A DNA stretch of 64,000 nucleotides from Nostoc sp. C052. Lineage in GTDB: Bacteria > Cyanobacteriota > Cyanobacteriia > Cyanobacteriales > Nostocaceae. The stretch spans positions 6,395,501 through 6,459,500 of the forward strand of contig NZ_CP040272.1 in the NCBI RefSeq assembly GCF_013393905.1, read 5' to 3'. This document shows positions 1 to 8,924 of the stretch, in pieces. The notes beneath the pieces were generated by a model that saw only the letters and a program-made list of their open reading frames with translations, had not been told where the DNA came from and made no database searches. Positions within the stretch are counted from its first letter, which is position 1; the number at the start of each line of letters is the position of its first letter. The position numbers and the translations under genes were made by a program.

Positions 1-973
1 CGTCATCCTTGCCGTTTTTGTCTTTCTTGCCCTGGTTGTCATCGTACCAAATGCCTTCCCCACGGTTAAACTGGGCTGCACCTAAAGCACGACCTTGGGA
101 TCTGACATTATCTACAGTCGTGGGATTTGGTTCAGGAATAGTTACCCAATCTACATCCCATTTCTGTCCAACTACAAAACCGGTGGTGGTGTTAACCTGA
201 GGCTTCTCCTTAATCCTCAAAGCCTGGAGAGTGCCTCCTGCTTTTAAATTGCCATACTCTGTGGGGATAAAACGGTAGAAGAGGCTATCTCCTTTATCTT
301 CAGTCTGATAGACAATCCCAGTTTTGGGATCTACAGCTATAGCCTCATGATTAAACCGTCCCATAGCAACTAGAGGCACTGGGTTTACAGGAGAGGTGGC
401 GCTAGCTGGAACCTCAAAGTTATAACCGTGTGGCTTGGTGACTCTATTACTTAGACTCGGTATAGTTGTATCTTCTTCACAGCTAATCCATGAACCCCAA
501 GGAGTTAGACCACCTGCACAGTTACGAATGGTTCCACCGAGAGAAGCAAACTCTTTGATCAACTGGCGATCGCGTCCAACAATTAGAGTTGTAGTGCCAC
601 CTCTGCATATAGGATCGTAGGGATTCAGCACTTCTACTCCTGGTAGACGAGTGCCAGTACTGTTACTTAGTTCGTGATTGCGAACCAAAATTGTTGTATT
701 TCTGGGGCCAGGGAAAGCTGCCATCCCATCATGATTACTAGGCTCTAGATTGCCATCGCTCATCAAAGTACCTGTACGAGATATAACTCGATACTGAAAT
801 CCTCTTGGTAATTCTAAAATTCCATCAGCACCGGGGAAAAGCGGCCCATATCCTTTACCAAATCTTCGACCAAAAGCTTGTCTGGCAAGAAGACCTTCCA
901 TAGGGGACACCATTAAAGTGCCCACAGCAGTAGTACCTGCTATTGCAAAGAATTTACGTCTTGAAAATGTCAT
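1..973 (-). CDS. PhoX-like (DUF839) secreted phosphatase, 3' end outside window
   Basis: The frame is open from the ATG at 973 to the window edge, about 324 residues, so the C-terminus is missing. The N-terminus has a twin-arginine pattern (SRRKFFAIAG) and a hydrophobic stretch ending near residue 24, which predicts Tat export to the periplasm. The body carries stretches typical of the PhoX/DUF839 family: GFQYRVISRTG, SNHDGMAAFPG, a WGSWISCEED stretch and HEAIAVDPKTGIVYQTED, which supply acidic metal ligands in PhoX. PhoX enzymes are calcium/iron phosphomonoesterases that release phosphate from organic esters. I saw no clear three-repeat Pho box upstream. It could be a DUF839 protein without phosphatase activity, because the missing C-terminus holds part of the active site. 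Confidence 0.85.
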   Translation of the reverse strand, partial: MTFSRRKFFAIAGTTAVGTLMVSPMEGLLARQAFGRRFGKGYGPLFPGADGILELPRGFQYRVISRTGTLMSDGNLEPSNHDGMAAFPGPRNTTILVRNHELSNSTGTRLPGVEVLNPYDPICRGGTTTLIVGRDRQLIKEFASLGGTIRNCAGGLTPWGSWISCEEDTTIPSLSNRVTKPHGYNFEVPASATSPVNPVPLVAMGRFNHEAIAVDPKTGIVYQTEDKGDSLFYRFIPTEYGNLKAGGTLQALRIKEKPQVNTTTGFVVGQKWDVDWVTIPEPNPTTVDNVRSQGRALGAAQFNRGEGIWYDDNQGKKDKNGKDD

Positions 974-1445
974 GAAAACGGTTTGGTTACTTAAATGCTG
1001 AAAGAAAAATATTTGATTTTGATTAAATTTGGGTAATGCTTTATTTAACTTAGGGGTAGTTAATAAAAGATGAATTTATATAAAATTTGCTAAAAACAAG
1101 GCAAATTTATGTAGCAATACGGTTTAGTTAAGGGCTACTGGCAACAACTTTGGGTTTTTGAGAGACGCGATAAATCGCCGTATATACAAGGGTTTTGTAG
1201 CTCTATCTGAACTGTATTGATTTATGTAAATAGAATTTTAATGTGATAGGCTAAGTTTTTTAAACTTACCTGAATTCCACTCAAGGATTGCCAACGCAGC
1301 CGATACTTTAACAATGCAAGTCGATGCATTCACATTGTCGGGTATTGCTAAATTTAATTTGCTACGAATTAATGAAATGCTGTCCTAAGATATTTTGGAA
1401 GGATGGCTTTTTAGCAGAAAGACGTGACACATACCAAAACTGTAA
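974..1445. other. Intergenic region holding a miniature element
   Basis: This gap lies between the PhoX-like gene and the 3' end of the glyoxalase-fold gene. The side near 973 is AT-rich and must hold the PhoX promoter. The middle (1105-1228) is a 106-bp miniature element with its target duplication, listed separately. Positions 1229-1445 show no supportable gene. Confidence 0.6.
1114..1219. mobile_element. Miniature inverted-repeat element, family A, copy 1
   Basis: The ends are near-inverted: CAATACGGTTTAGTTAAG on the left against CAATACAGTTCAGAT read from the right on the other strand. The element is flanked by ATTTATGTA at 1105-1113 and 1220-1228, a 9-bp perfect duplication (10 bp if one mismatched base is counted). 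The interior has no open frame and matches the copy at 33678-33779 over almost its full length. This is the structure of a non-autonomous element moved by a transposase encoded elsewhere. Which transposase family is involved is unknown. Confidence 0.8.
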
Positions 1446-1850
1446 TTAACTGACAATTCCGAGATTGTTGTAGATTTCGATGAGATTGCCATCAGGATCG
1501 CGGAAATGAGCTGTACGAATTCCCCAGTCTGAGCGATCTTGCGGTTCAGTCACAACGATCGCATTCTGAGCTTTTACTTGCTCATAGACCTCATCCACGT
1601 TATCGACTGCGAAAACTAAAACAGTTTTATCTCGACTAGCAACATAAGAAGGCTGTTCAATTCTGGGGACTACTTCAGCCATTAATTCTTTTTTAAACAA
1701 ACCTAGTTTGAGATATCCGGTATTAAACTCAGCATATCCGCTATCTTCATCGCCCCAATCGACATCAAACTTTAGCAGATCCCGGTAGAACAGAAAAGAA
1801 TCTTTATAGTTTGAGACAAGTAGTCTCAGGTGTGTTAACTGAAGCTTCAT
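1446..1850 (-). CDS. VOC (glyoxalase-fold) family protein
   Basis: This 134-residue protein has one vicinal-oxygen-chelate unit pair. A metal-ligand His falls in the first strand (LTHLRLLV), and the family signature RDPDGNLIEIYNN near the C-terminus supplies the second-module Glu. The middle stretch VDEVYEQVKAQNAIVVTEPQDRSDWGIRTAHFRDPDG is typical of the glyoxalase/bleomycin-resistance/dioxygenase fold. Such proteins bind or isomerise small molecules, often with a metal. The substrate cannot be told from sequence. The gene ends head-to-tail 18 bp after MiaE starts its own stop region on the same strand (miaE lies upstream), so the two may share a transcript. Confidence 0.8.
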   Translation of the reverse strand: MKLQLTHLRLLVSNYKDSFLFYRDLLKFDVDWGDEDSGYAEFNTGYLKLGLFKKELMAEVVPRIEQPSYVASRDKTVLVFAVDNVDEVYEQVKAQNAIVVTEPQDRSDWGIRTAHFRDPDGNLIEIYNNLGIVS

Positions 1851-1868
1851 ATCTGTTCCCTTGGTCTA

Positions 1869-2465
1869 CTAACTGTGAATTCTAGGTTCTGGGTGCAAAG
1901 TCGCCAGCAACTCGCTTTCGACAGTTGCCAATTCATCAAGCCGTTGCATGACTATTTCTCTGTCGAAGTAAGTAGCAGCTAAAACCCAATATATACCGTA
2001 GTGACGCGCTTCGGATGCCATTAGACCACGATAAAATTTTGCTAACTCTGGCTCTGGACAGTGAGCAGCTAGTAGTCCCAGGCGTTCGTGAGAGCGAGCT
2101 TCGATTAAACCAGTGACTAGCAAGGAATCCAGAAATCGCTCAGGCTCTTTGGGGCGTACAGCAGCTTTTAAACCTGCGCCGTAGGGAGGCGGTGGTAGGG
2201 GAGCTAGGGGAATATTCCGGCGTTCTAACCATTGGTTAACTAGTTCAAAGTGTTCTAGTTCTTCGCGGGCGATCGCAGTTAGTTCTCGCACCATTTTAGT
2301 ATTGGAAGGGTAGCGAAACATCATGTTTAAGGCCACGCCTGCGGCTTTGCGTTCACAGTGGGAGTGGTCGAGTAAAATAATATCTAAATTAGCGATCGCT
2401 TGTTCAACCCAAGCAAAACTAGTAGGCTGTTTTAGAACGTTGATAGTCGGTAACTGAGTAAGCAC
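1869..2465 (-). CDS. miaE: tRNA-(ms2io6A)-hydroxylase MiaE
   Basis: This 198-residue protein has the ferritin-like diiron four-helix bundle of MiaE. Two carboxylate/His clusters are visible: LDHSHCERKAAG followed by AREELEHFE, and GLIEARSHERLGL followed by ASEARHYGIY, giving the E...ExxH...E...ExxH ligand pattern. The length matches the family. MiaE hydroxylates the isopentenyl side chain of 2-methylthio-N6-isopentenyladenosine at tRNA position 37 using O2. The glyoxalase-fold gene follows downstream on the same strand with an 18-bp gap. I am confident of the family; activity depends on a MiaA/MiaB-modified tRNA made elsewhere. Confidence 0.93.
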   Translation of the reverse strand: MLTQLPTINVLKQPTSFAWVEQAIANLDIILLDHSHCERKAAGVALNMMFRYPSNTKMVRELTAIAREELEHFELVNQWLERRNIPLAPLPPPPYGAGLKAAVRPKEPERFLDSLLVTGLIEARSHERLGLLAAHCPEPELAKFYRGLMASEARHYGIYWVLAATYFDREIVMQRLDELATVESELLATLHPEPRIHS

Positions 2466-2519
2466 AGAGTCACAAAACTCCAGAATTTTAATTTAACGAA
2501 GTATCCTAGCAAATTGATT

Positions 2520-4619
2520 TTAACGGAAGATTGTTTGAACAACGCTCAATAATTCATTGGCGGTGAAAGGTTTCACTAAAAAGCCTTGGATACCAATACC
2601 CATAGTTTGTACCAATACCTCAGACTTAGCTAATCCACTCATAGCAATAATTTGCACTTGTGGATTGATGATTTGCAGGGTGCTGATGGTTGTTTCTCCA
2701 CCCATTAACGGCATCATCATATCCATCAGCACTAGCTTAATTTCATCTTTATGCTCGGTGTACAGAGCAATGGCCTCAATACCATTTTTGGCAGTCAATA
2801 CTTTGTAGTTAGAGAATTCTAGTGTGGTTTTGGCGATCTGAGTGATAGCTACTTCATCATCGACAACTAAAATCAATTCTCCGTGGCCTCTTGACAGTTC
2901 TATCTCATCTATTACTTGAGAAATGCTACCCTCCTTGCTTGGCAAGTATACTTGGAATTTTGTTCCAATTCCTACCTCGCTGGCTACTTCCACAAAACCA
3001 CCGTGGCTTTTAACAATGCCCATCAATATAGATAAACCCAATCCTGTACCCTTACCCACTTCTTTAGTGGTGAAAAAGGGATCAAAAATCCGATCGATAA
3101 TTTCTGAGTGAATGCCAACTCCAGTATCCGTAACTGTAATCCTCACGTAGGAATTAACTGTTGCGCCAATGTGCATCCTGGCATAGTTTTCATCAATGAA
3201 CACCTTGGCGGCAGAAATACAGAGTTTACCGCCATGAGGCATAGCATCACGAGCATTGACTACTAGGTTCATTAACACCTGATGCAGTGCAGTACTGTCT
3301 CCGACAATCATCCCGACATTTGGCGCTATATTTATTTTGATGTCGATCAATTTGGGAAATGCTTGTTGGGCTATCTGCTTGATATCTTCGATGAGTTGCG
3401 ATACAAGCACAATTGTGTGTTCTCTTTCATAACCACCGGTAAATGACAAAATTTGCCCCACCAAATCACCGCCTCGTTTGGCATTGGTTTCTAGTATCTT
3501 CAGCATTTGCAGCGAAACGTCATCAAGATGGGGATATTTTAGGGGCAACAGATGAGCAATTCCCATGATTGGAGTGAGAAGATTGTTGAGATCGTGAGCG
3601 ATACCGCTAGCGAGAGTGCCTAAGCTTTCTAAACGTTGACTACGCAATAGCTGAATTTCGAGTTGTTTTTTCTCGGTAATATCGGTGTCAATAATCAGGA
3701 TTGATTTAGGCAAGCCGACAGCATCAAGCATCAACGTCCAGCGGCTAGCAATAATTCTTTCCACACCATCTTTTCTAAATTTATGCAACTCTCCCTGCCA
3801 TGTTCCATGCTCAATAACAGTTTTCTGAGCCGTTAATAGTAGAGGTGAGGTTTTTTTGAATAAAAGTTCCCAGGCGTTGTTTCCTTGAGCTTCCTGAACT
3901 TGCCAGCCGTACATCTTCTCTGCGCCTTGGTTCCAGAATAAGATTTGGTTGTGCAAATCTTCTACAATAATTGCATCTGTTGTGATGTCTAATAGGGCAG
4001 CTTGTTCGCGAATTTTCTGATCTTGCTGATGGCGATCGCGTAGCGCAGCTTGCTGTTCGCTAATGTCTCTAAATAACCAGCGCAAGTTTCCAGTTTTACC
4101 CTGACTATCTTGCACAGCGATCGCTGTTAGTTCTGCGGGAAAGTCTGTACTTCCTTCTTCATGAAAAATCTGTAACTCTTCTCTGTGGATTTGCCTCTGC
4201 TGTTGCAATTGCAGCATAATTTGACGAAATTTCTGCCGTTCTGTCTGATGCACAAATACAGCCAGTGGTTTACCAATCAGGTAAGACTGGCGCACCTTCA
4301 ATAACTTAGCCGCAGCATAATTAGCTTCCTGGATAATTCCAGTAGCATCTGTAAGCAAGTAACCATCTGGGGCAAAGTTAAATAAATCGTAATAACGTTG
4401 GCTTTCTGCTTCTACCAAATTGCGTGTAGCGATCAATTCCTCATTTTGTTGCTGTAACTCTTCCAGAGAAATAGAGATTTCGGTCATCGCTTGTTGCAAA
4501 AGCTCTCTAGGGGAATCCTGTCCTATATATTTCTCTGCCGCCAGACTTGCAAGCTGTGAGAGATTTTCCAGTCGTTGATGCGCTTCGACAATCGCTTGTT
4601 TAAAATTTTCCTTAGTCAT
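2520..4619 (-). CDS. Hybrid sensor histidine kinase (PAS-PAS-HisKA-HATPase-REC)
   Basis: This is a soluble 699-residue kinase. An N-terminal coiled coil (about 1-72) leads into two PAS domains (about 75-192 and 205-318). The HisKA domain has the phospho-acceptor His342 in GIAHDLNNLLTP. The HATPase domain shows an N-box (NLVVNARDAMP), DTGVG near 498 and GKGTGLGLS near 523. A C-terminal receiver has Asp633 in LMDMMMP and Lys683 in LVKPF. There is no membrane segment, so the signal is cytoplasmic. The kinase lies downstream of cheB and cheR-PAS on the same strand, 373 bp after the cheR stop. That arrangement is common in cyanobacteria, where CheB/CheR-type modules sit beside hybrid kinases. The ligand is unknown. 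A family-B miniature element lies in the upstream gap. Confidence 0.93.
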   Translation of the reverse strand: MTKENFKQAIVEAHQRLENLSQLASLAAEKYIGQDSPRELLQQAMTEISISLEELQQQNEELIATRNLVEAESQRYYDLFNFAPDGYLLTDATGIIQEANYAAAKLLKVRQSYLIGKPLAVFVHQTERQKFRQIMLQLQQQRQIHREELQIFHEEGSTDFPAELTAIAVQDSQGKTGNLRWLFRDISEQQAALRDRHQQDQKIREQAALLDITTDAIIVEDLHNQILFWNQGAEKMYGWQVQEAQGNNAWELLFKKTSPLLLTAQKTVIEHGTWQGELHKFRKDGVERIIASRWTLMLDAVGLPKSILIIDTDITEKKQLEIQLLRSQRLESLGTLASGIAHDLNNLLTPIMGIAHLLPLKYPHLDDVSLQMLKILETNAKRGGDLVGQILSFTGGYEREHTIVLVSQLIEDIKQIAQQAFPKLIDIKINIAPNVGMIVGDSTALHQVLMNLVVNARDAMPHGGKLCISAAKVFIDENYARMHIGATVNSYVRITVTDTGVGIHSEIIDRIFDPFFTTKEVGKGTGLGLSILMGIVKSHGGFVEVASEVGIGTKFQVYLPSKEGSISQVIDEIELSRGHGELILVVDDEVAITQIAKTTLEFSNYKVLTAKNGIEAIALYTEHKDEIKLVLMDMMMPLMGGETTISTLQIINPQVQIIAMSGLAKSEVLVQTMGIGIQGFLVKPFTANELLSVVQTIFR

Positions 4620-4764
4620 TTGTAGTTTTCTCCGATGATTGCTTTGCTTAAGAAACGCAGAAGGAAAACTGACCTCTGCTTCAGTAAAGCGACCAGAGTG
4701 AGCAAGAGATTAATACAATACCCTTCAGCATTTTTATCGCTAAATTAAATGGTTGAAAACCTCT

Positions 4765-4890
4765 CAATACTTCTCGGGTTTTGCATTTTTAACTCGGAAT
4801 CGGGTTTGGGTTAAAAGGTACTGGGTTTGGGTTAAAGGTTTTTTCTTTTCCTTTTCCCTTTCCCCTTTTCCCCTTAACCGAGAAGTATTG
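4765..4890. mobile_element. Miniature inverted-repeat element, family B, copy 1
   Basis: The 126-bp element begins CAATACTTCTCGGG and ends CCGAGAAGTATTG, a 13-bp terminal inverted repeat. It is flanked by GAAAACCTCT (4755-4764) and GAATACCTCT (4891-4900), a 10-bp target duplication with one mismatch. The interior is a T/C-rich tract of short G/T and C/T runs without coding potential. Copies occur at 24374-24498 (inverted) and 36590-36701. The element fills most of the 373-bp gap between the hybrid kinase and cheR-PAS. The rest of the gap holds 7-bp repeats near 4965-4990. Confidence 0.82.
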
Positions 4891-4992
4891 GAATACCTCT
4901 ACATCATATAGCAGCATCAGTTATCCTGGGGAGCTTGCTACAGTCGAGGTTTAAATCCCAATTTTTAACTTTTAACTTTTAATTTTTAATTG

Positions 4993-6951
4993 TTATTCCT
5001 GTTGCTGCCGTTCTTCTATTTCTTGAGTAGAAATCATACTATTGACTCTCTCTATATCTACCATCATCAAAACTGCTCCTCGCATTTCAATGCCAAGTAG
5101 CGGAGTTATTGCCAAGTAACATTTTATTTGCCTACCCCGACGATTGGTAGCATCGAGGATCATTTCTTGAAACTGTTTTTTCCCGGATAGAGAGTCGCGA
5201 ATAGGTGATCGCAACTGCTCGACAGGTAGCCCAATATCTAGGCTGAAGATAGACTTTCCAATCACTTCATCAGTCCGCAAGCCCCATAAATCTTCTACCA
5301 TGTAATTCCAAATAGAGATATTAAAGCTGCTGTCAATTACCACTATTCCCGTTTGGAGACTTTTGAGAATAGAGACAAGAAAAATGTTTGTGCGATTAAG
5401 TTCTGTGGTGCGCTCGCTCAGTTCGTTATTAATTGTCTGTAATTCTTCATTAGTCGATTGGAGTTCTTCATTCATCGTCTCCAATTCTTCATTGGTGGAT
5501 TGCAGTTCTTCGTTAGTAGTTTCTAATTCCTCATTAGTAGATTGGAGTTCTTCGTTAGTAGTTTCTAATTCTTCGTTAGTAGATTGGAGTTCTTCGTTAG
5601 TAGTTTCTAATTCCTGTTGGGAACGTTGCAGGGCATCTTGGAGTTGAATATAACGGGTGACATCATGAAAGGAGATACTAACCCCTAAAAAACTGGTGTC
5701 TGTTTCTTGTAAAGGCGTAATTTGTACATCCAGATATTGGGTTTCTGTGTTAGATAAATAGCGCTCTACATTTGTGAGGCTCACAGGGCGGCGTTCAGTA
5801 TAAGCCCGTTCAATTAGCGATCGCAATTCAACCGGCCGATAAGAAAGTTCTAGATCCTGGAAGGGACGAGCTAAATCTTTGGGAGAAAGGGCGAACAAAG
5901 TCCGCGCTTGCTCGTTTACCATTACCAGAGTGCCATTTATATCAATGATTATCTGGGCGATTGGGGCTGTGTCAAAACCCATGTCTCGCAACCGGAGGTG
6001 TCTAGCCAAACGGCTGCTAGATTCATCATCTACTGAATTTGCCATAACTAAAAGGCGATCGCGTAGATTCACCGTTGATACTTTAGTAAATATCCGGTTT
6101 TTTAAGTCCAATGGTAGAAACAGACTAGAATGCATCAATAGCATCTCTGCTTTTCCCAAAAACAAAAAGCCATTATCGTTGAGTGCAAAATGAAACCGGG
6201 CCAGAATTCGTCCTTGAGTCTCAGAATTAAAATACATTAATGTATTGCGGCTGACCAGTAAATCTAAGCGCGAAATGGGCGCATCCTGAAGTAAATCGTG
6301 GCGACCAAAAATCACTGAGCGACGCAAATCTTGGCGGAAAACATAGCGATTGCCGACAATTTCAAAGTATTTCTGGCGCAGTTCATCTGGCACTGTTTGG
6401 ACATCTTTGGCTGAATATATAGCAAGACGCGCTTGGTTGAGAGCATCTTCATCTACATCTGTAGCGTAGATTTTCACTCGTTGGCGAAATTCCTCTGCTC
6501 CCAATATTTCAGCCATCAACATTGCCAGAGTATAAGCTTCTTCTCCAGAAGCACAGCCAGCGCTCCAGATGCGAATTTGGTCAGAAGTTTTTTTATTTCT
6601 AATCAGATTAGGCAGTATTTCTTCTGCGATATATTCCCAAGCTGATGAATCTCGAAAAAAAGCAGTAACGTTAATTAGGATAGTGTTAAAAAGATAATTG
6701 AATTCTTCTGGATAAACTTCTAGATAGTCTTGATATTCTTCAAAATTTTCTATAGTTAATGACTGCATCCGCTTGAGTACCCGACGTATCAAAGTCGAGC
6801 GTTTATAGCCTGTAAAATCAAATCCCCGGCTTTGTCTGAGATAAATCAGTAGATTTTCAAATTTGGGATCTCTTTCGGCAGAAGTCATAGGGTAGAGGCA
6901 ACGAGCAGGTGGCAAAGGAATGGAGTTCCGATCTGAGTCTGTGAGTATCAA
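4993..6951 (-). CDS. CheR-type methyltransferase with PAS domains and heptad coiled coil
   Basis: This 652-residue protein starts with a CheR N-terminal helix domain (about 30-85). The SAM-binding methyltransferase domain follows, with WSAGCASGEEAYTLAM near 129-144, the acidic ATDVDEDAL loop, and NTLMYF in place of the usual RNVLIYF. A PAS domain (about 325-440) leads to a coiled coil of nine near-identical heptads around NEELQST/NEELETT (about 450-510). A second PAS domain covers about 522-635. In many bacteria this module is fused to CheB; here CheB is a separate gene 125 bp upstream on the same strand. CheR methylates glutamates on receptors, but in these PAS fusions the target is not established. 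The heptad block probably passes signals between the PAS units. Confidence 0.9.
   Translation of the reverse strand: MILTDSDRNSIPLPPARCLYPMTSAERDPKFENLLIYLRQSRGFDFTGYKRSTLIRRVLKRMQSLTIENFEEYQDYLEVYPEEFNYLFNTILINVTAFFRDSSAWEYIAEEILPNLIRNKKTSDQIRIWSAGCASGEEAYTLAMLMAEILGAEEFRQRVKIYATDVDEDALNQARLAIYSAKDVQTVPDELRQKYFEIVGNRYVFRQDLRRSVIFGRHDLLQDAPISRLDLLVSRNTLMYFNSETQGRILARFHFALNDNGFLFLGKAEMLLMHSSLFLPLDLKNRIFTKVSTVNLRDRLLVMANSVDDESSSRLARHLRLRDMGFDTAPIAQIIIDINGTLVMVNEQARTLFALSPKDLARPFQDLELSYRPVELRSLIERAYTERRPVSLTNVERYLSNTETQYLDVQITPLQETDTSFLGVSISFHDVTRYIQLQDALQRSQQELETTNEELQSTNEELETTNEELQSTNEELETTNEELQSTNEELETMNEELQSTNEELQTINNELSERTTELNRTNIFLVSILKSLQTGIVVIDSSFNISIWNYMVEDLWGLRTDEVIGKSIFSLDIGLPVEQLRSPIRDSLSGKKQFQEMILDATNRRGRQIKCYLAITPLLGIEMRGAVLMMVDIERVNSMISTQEIEERQQQE
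5437..5613 (-). repeat. Coding minisatellite for NEEL(Q/E)(S/T)T coiled-coil heptads
   Basis: Inside the CheR-PAS gene a 21-nt unit, grouped as alternating 42-nt pairs, is repeated eight to nine times. It encodes alternating NEELQST and NEELETT heptads. The near-identical DNA suggests recent expansion, and any gain or loss of units would keep the frame and change the coiled-coil length by whole heptads. Confidence 0.85.
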
Positions 6952-7076
6952 AGGCTCATTAACGGTTCTAAACCTTATTAAGGAGTATCAAAGACTCATA
7001 GAAACTATGTTGACACTAAGTTGGTTGAACTCTAAAATATATCTTCGCTGCTCCCCCGCCCTCTTTTCTTCTGGGC

Positions 7077-7703
7077 TTAGTTAAATTCTCCTACAACCAA
7101 ACTCACAAGGCTGCTAGAAATTTTATCAAGGGGGAGAATAAAATCTACATTGCCAGTTTGAATTGCAGCCGAGGGCATCCCGGAAAATTCGGCGCTTTTT
7201 ACGTCTTGAACGATAACAGTACCGCCCATTTTTTTAATCGCTTCTACTCCTGTAGCGCCATCGCTACCTGTTCCAGTTAGTACAATAGCGATCGCCCTAT
7301 CTTGATAAATAGCTGCAACCGATTCAAATAATAAATCAGCCGAAGGACGTAAAAAATTTACTAATTCCGACTGTGATAAGGAAAGAGTGCCGTCACTGTT
7401 AACCAACAAGTGACGATTGGGTGGGGCAACGTAAGCCGTTCCTGGGGTCAGACAATCTCCTTCTTGTGCTTGTTTGACGATAATAGCCGTCCGCCGACTG
7501 AGAATTTCTGCCATGAACGAGCGGTGTTGGGGGCCAAGGTGTTGCACAATGGCGATCGCGGCTGGAAATTTTGCAGGTAGAGTTGATAGCACTTTAACTA
7601 GAGCAGTCAGACCGCCTGCTGAGGCTGCGATCGCTACTATATCAAAGGCAGTATTAGTAAACTGAGGTGGATGATTGTTGGCATTTTCTGCCATCTGAAT
7701 CAT
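7077..7703 (-). CDS. cheB: CheB-type methylesterase domain protein without receiver
   Basis: This 208-residue protein consists of the CheB catalytic domain alone. The catalytic Ser lies in VAIAASAGGL near the N-terminus, the His in IVQHLGPQHRSFM, and the Asp in VLTGTGSDGATGVEAIKKMGG. No N-terminal response-regulator domain is present, so it is not controlled by a CheA phosphotransfer in the classical way. CheB hydrolyses glutamyl methyl esters made by CheR. The partner CheR-PAS gene follows 125 bp downstream, so the usual CheB-CheR fusion of this signalling class is split here. The start may be the ATG at 7703 or the in-frame ATG at 7694. Confidence 0.9.
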   Translation of the reverse strand: MIQMAENANNHPPQFTNTAFDIVAIAASAGGLTALVKVLSTLPAKFPAAIAIVQHLGPQHRSFMAEILSRRTAIIVKQAQEGDCLTPGTAYVAPPNRHLLVNSDGTLSLSQSELVNFLRPSADLLFESVAAIYQDRAIAIVLTGTGSDGATGVEAIKKMGGTVIVQDVKSAEFSGMPSAAIQTGNVDFILPLDKISSSLVSLVVGEFN

Positions 7704-7973
7704 GATTTTCCGTCTACGACTATCTGCCTAACTTCTTGAGTTACAGATAGCATTAATAAAGTTACAATTTTTATCCTTACTTAAGTAAATTATACAGTAT
7801 ATCCGAACTACCTTCAGCTTTTTTGCTTTTACCTATCACGTTGATAAGCTGTTGCGCCTGCAAATTGCATCACAAGCATGATTAGAAAAAACCTGTAAAT
7901 CCTCTCCCTTGCTCCCAGCAAGAACTGCTCCCCTGCCGCCTCAATCTGCAAACTATAATCACAACAGCTTATG

Positions 7974-8843
7974 TTAATCTTCCTCCTCTAGAATGCGTTT
8001 CGCCTCTAAAAGTTGCTGCTTATGTTCTTCACTAACTGTCGGGTATTGCAGATTTAATTCTTCTAGTTTTGTGCAGATGATATTGGCAACAGTCAGGCGT
8101 GTAAACCATTTGCGATCGGCAGGAATAATATACCACGGGGCCCATTTAGTACTAGTGTTGTTAAAAGCCTCTTCATAAGCATTCATATAATCATCCCAAA
8201 AAGCTCGTTCTCGGACATCATTATCTGAAAACTTCCAATTCTTTTCAGGAAATTCTATCCGTTCTAAAAAGCGTTTTTTCTGCTCTGATTTCGATACATT
8301 TAGAAAAAACTTCAGGATAATCACACCATTGTTTACCAAATATTTTTCAAAATTATTAATTTCTTCAAAACGTTGTTTCCACATCTTTTTTCCCTCTGGG
8401 AAGTGGGGAAGTTGCTGTTTATTCAGCATTTCTGGATGGACACGAACTACTAAAACTTCTTCATAGTATGAACGATTGAATATGCCAATTCGACCCCTTT
8501 CTGGCAGAGCTTTCATTGAACGCCATAGATAATCATGGTCTAATTCTTCCGCACTTGGCCCCTTAAAACTAAACACCTGAAATCCTTGTGGGTTAACACC
8601 AGAAGTCACGTGTTTAATAGTGCTATCTTTGCCAGCAGCATCCATTGCTTGAAAAATAATTAACAAAGAATAGGTGTTTTGAGCATAGAGAATATTTTGG
8701 TAATTAGCTAGTCGTTCAATGTCTTTCTGTAATTTGATTGCAGCATCACTTTTTTCATGAAAATCAGTCTTATAAGCTGGGTCATAGTTTTTTTTCAGAG
8801 AAATCTTTGAACCTGGCGGAACAATGAAAGCATCATGATTCAT
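7974..8843 (-). CDS. ppk2: PPK2-family polyphosphate kinase / nucleotide phosphotransferase
   Basis: This 289-residue protein is about the usual length for a single-domain PPK2. It shows the Walker-A-like AMDAAGKDSTIKH, the lid-region IGIFNRSYYEEVLVVRVHPE with conserved Arg, and the Walker-B-like FLNVSKSEQKKRFLERI, followed by WKFSDNDVRERAFWDDY and APWYIIPADRKWFTRL. PPK2 enzymes transfer phosphate between polyphosphate and nucleoside mono- or diphosphates. Single-domain members with this layout are often polyphosphate:AMP/ADP phosphotransferases, but the subclass is inferred. The gene is apparently monocistronic, with 270 bp upstream of it carrying no gene. Confidence 0.92.
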   Translation of the reverse strand: MNHDAFIVPPGSKISLKKNYDPAYKTDFHEKSDAAIKLQKDIERLANYQNILYAQNTYSLLIIFQAMDAAGKDSTIKHVTSGVNPQGFQVFSFKGPSAEELDHDYLWRSMKALPERGRIGIFNRSYYEEVLVVRVHPEMLNKQQLPHFPEGKKMWKQRFEEINNFEKYLVNNGVIILKFFLNVSKSEQKKRFLERIEFPEKNWKFSDNDVRERAFWDDYMNAYEEAFNNTSTKWAPWYIIPADRKWFTRLTVANIICTKLEELNLQYPTVSEEHKQQLLEAKRILEEED

Positions 8844-8924
8844 ATATAAAATCTCCTAATGGCTAATTAATAGCCAAGCATACTTGTAAGTATTAATTAC
8901 TGAAAATTATAATTTATTAATCAA

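Noticed and set aside
974..1110. Possible Pho box upstream of the PhoX-like gene
   Set aside because: TTAAC/TTAAA-like words occur, but not at the regular 11-bp spacing of three repeats.
5363..5647. 94-residue Ser-rich frame antisense to the CheR-PAS coiled coil
   Set aside because: It is the mirror of the heptad repeats and has no support of its own.
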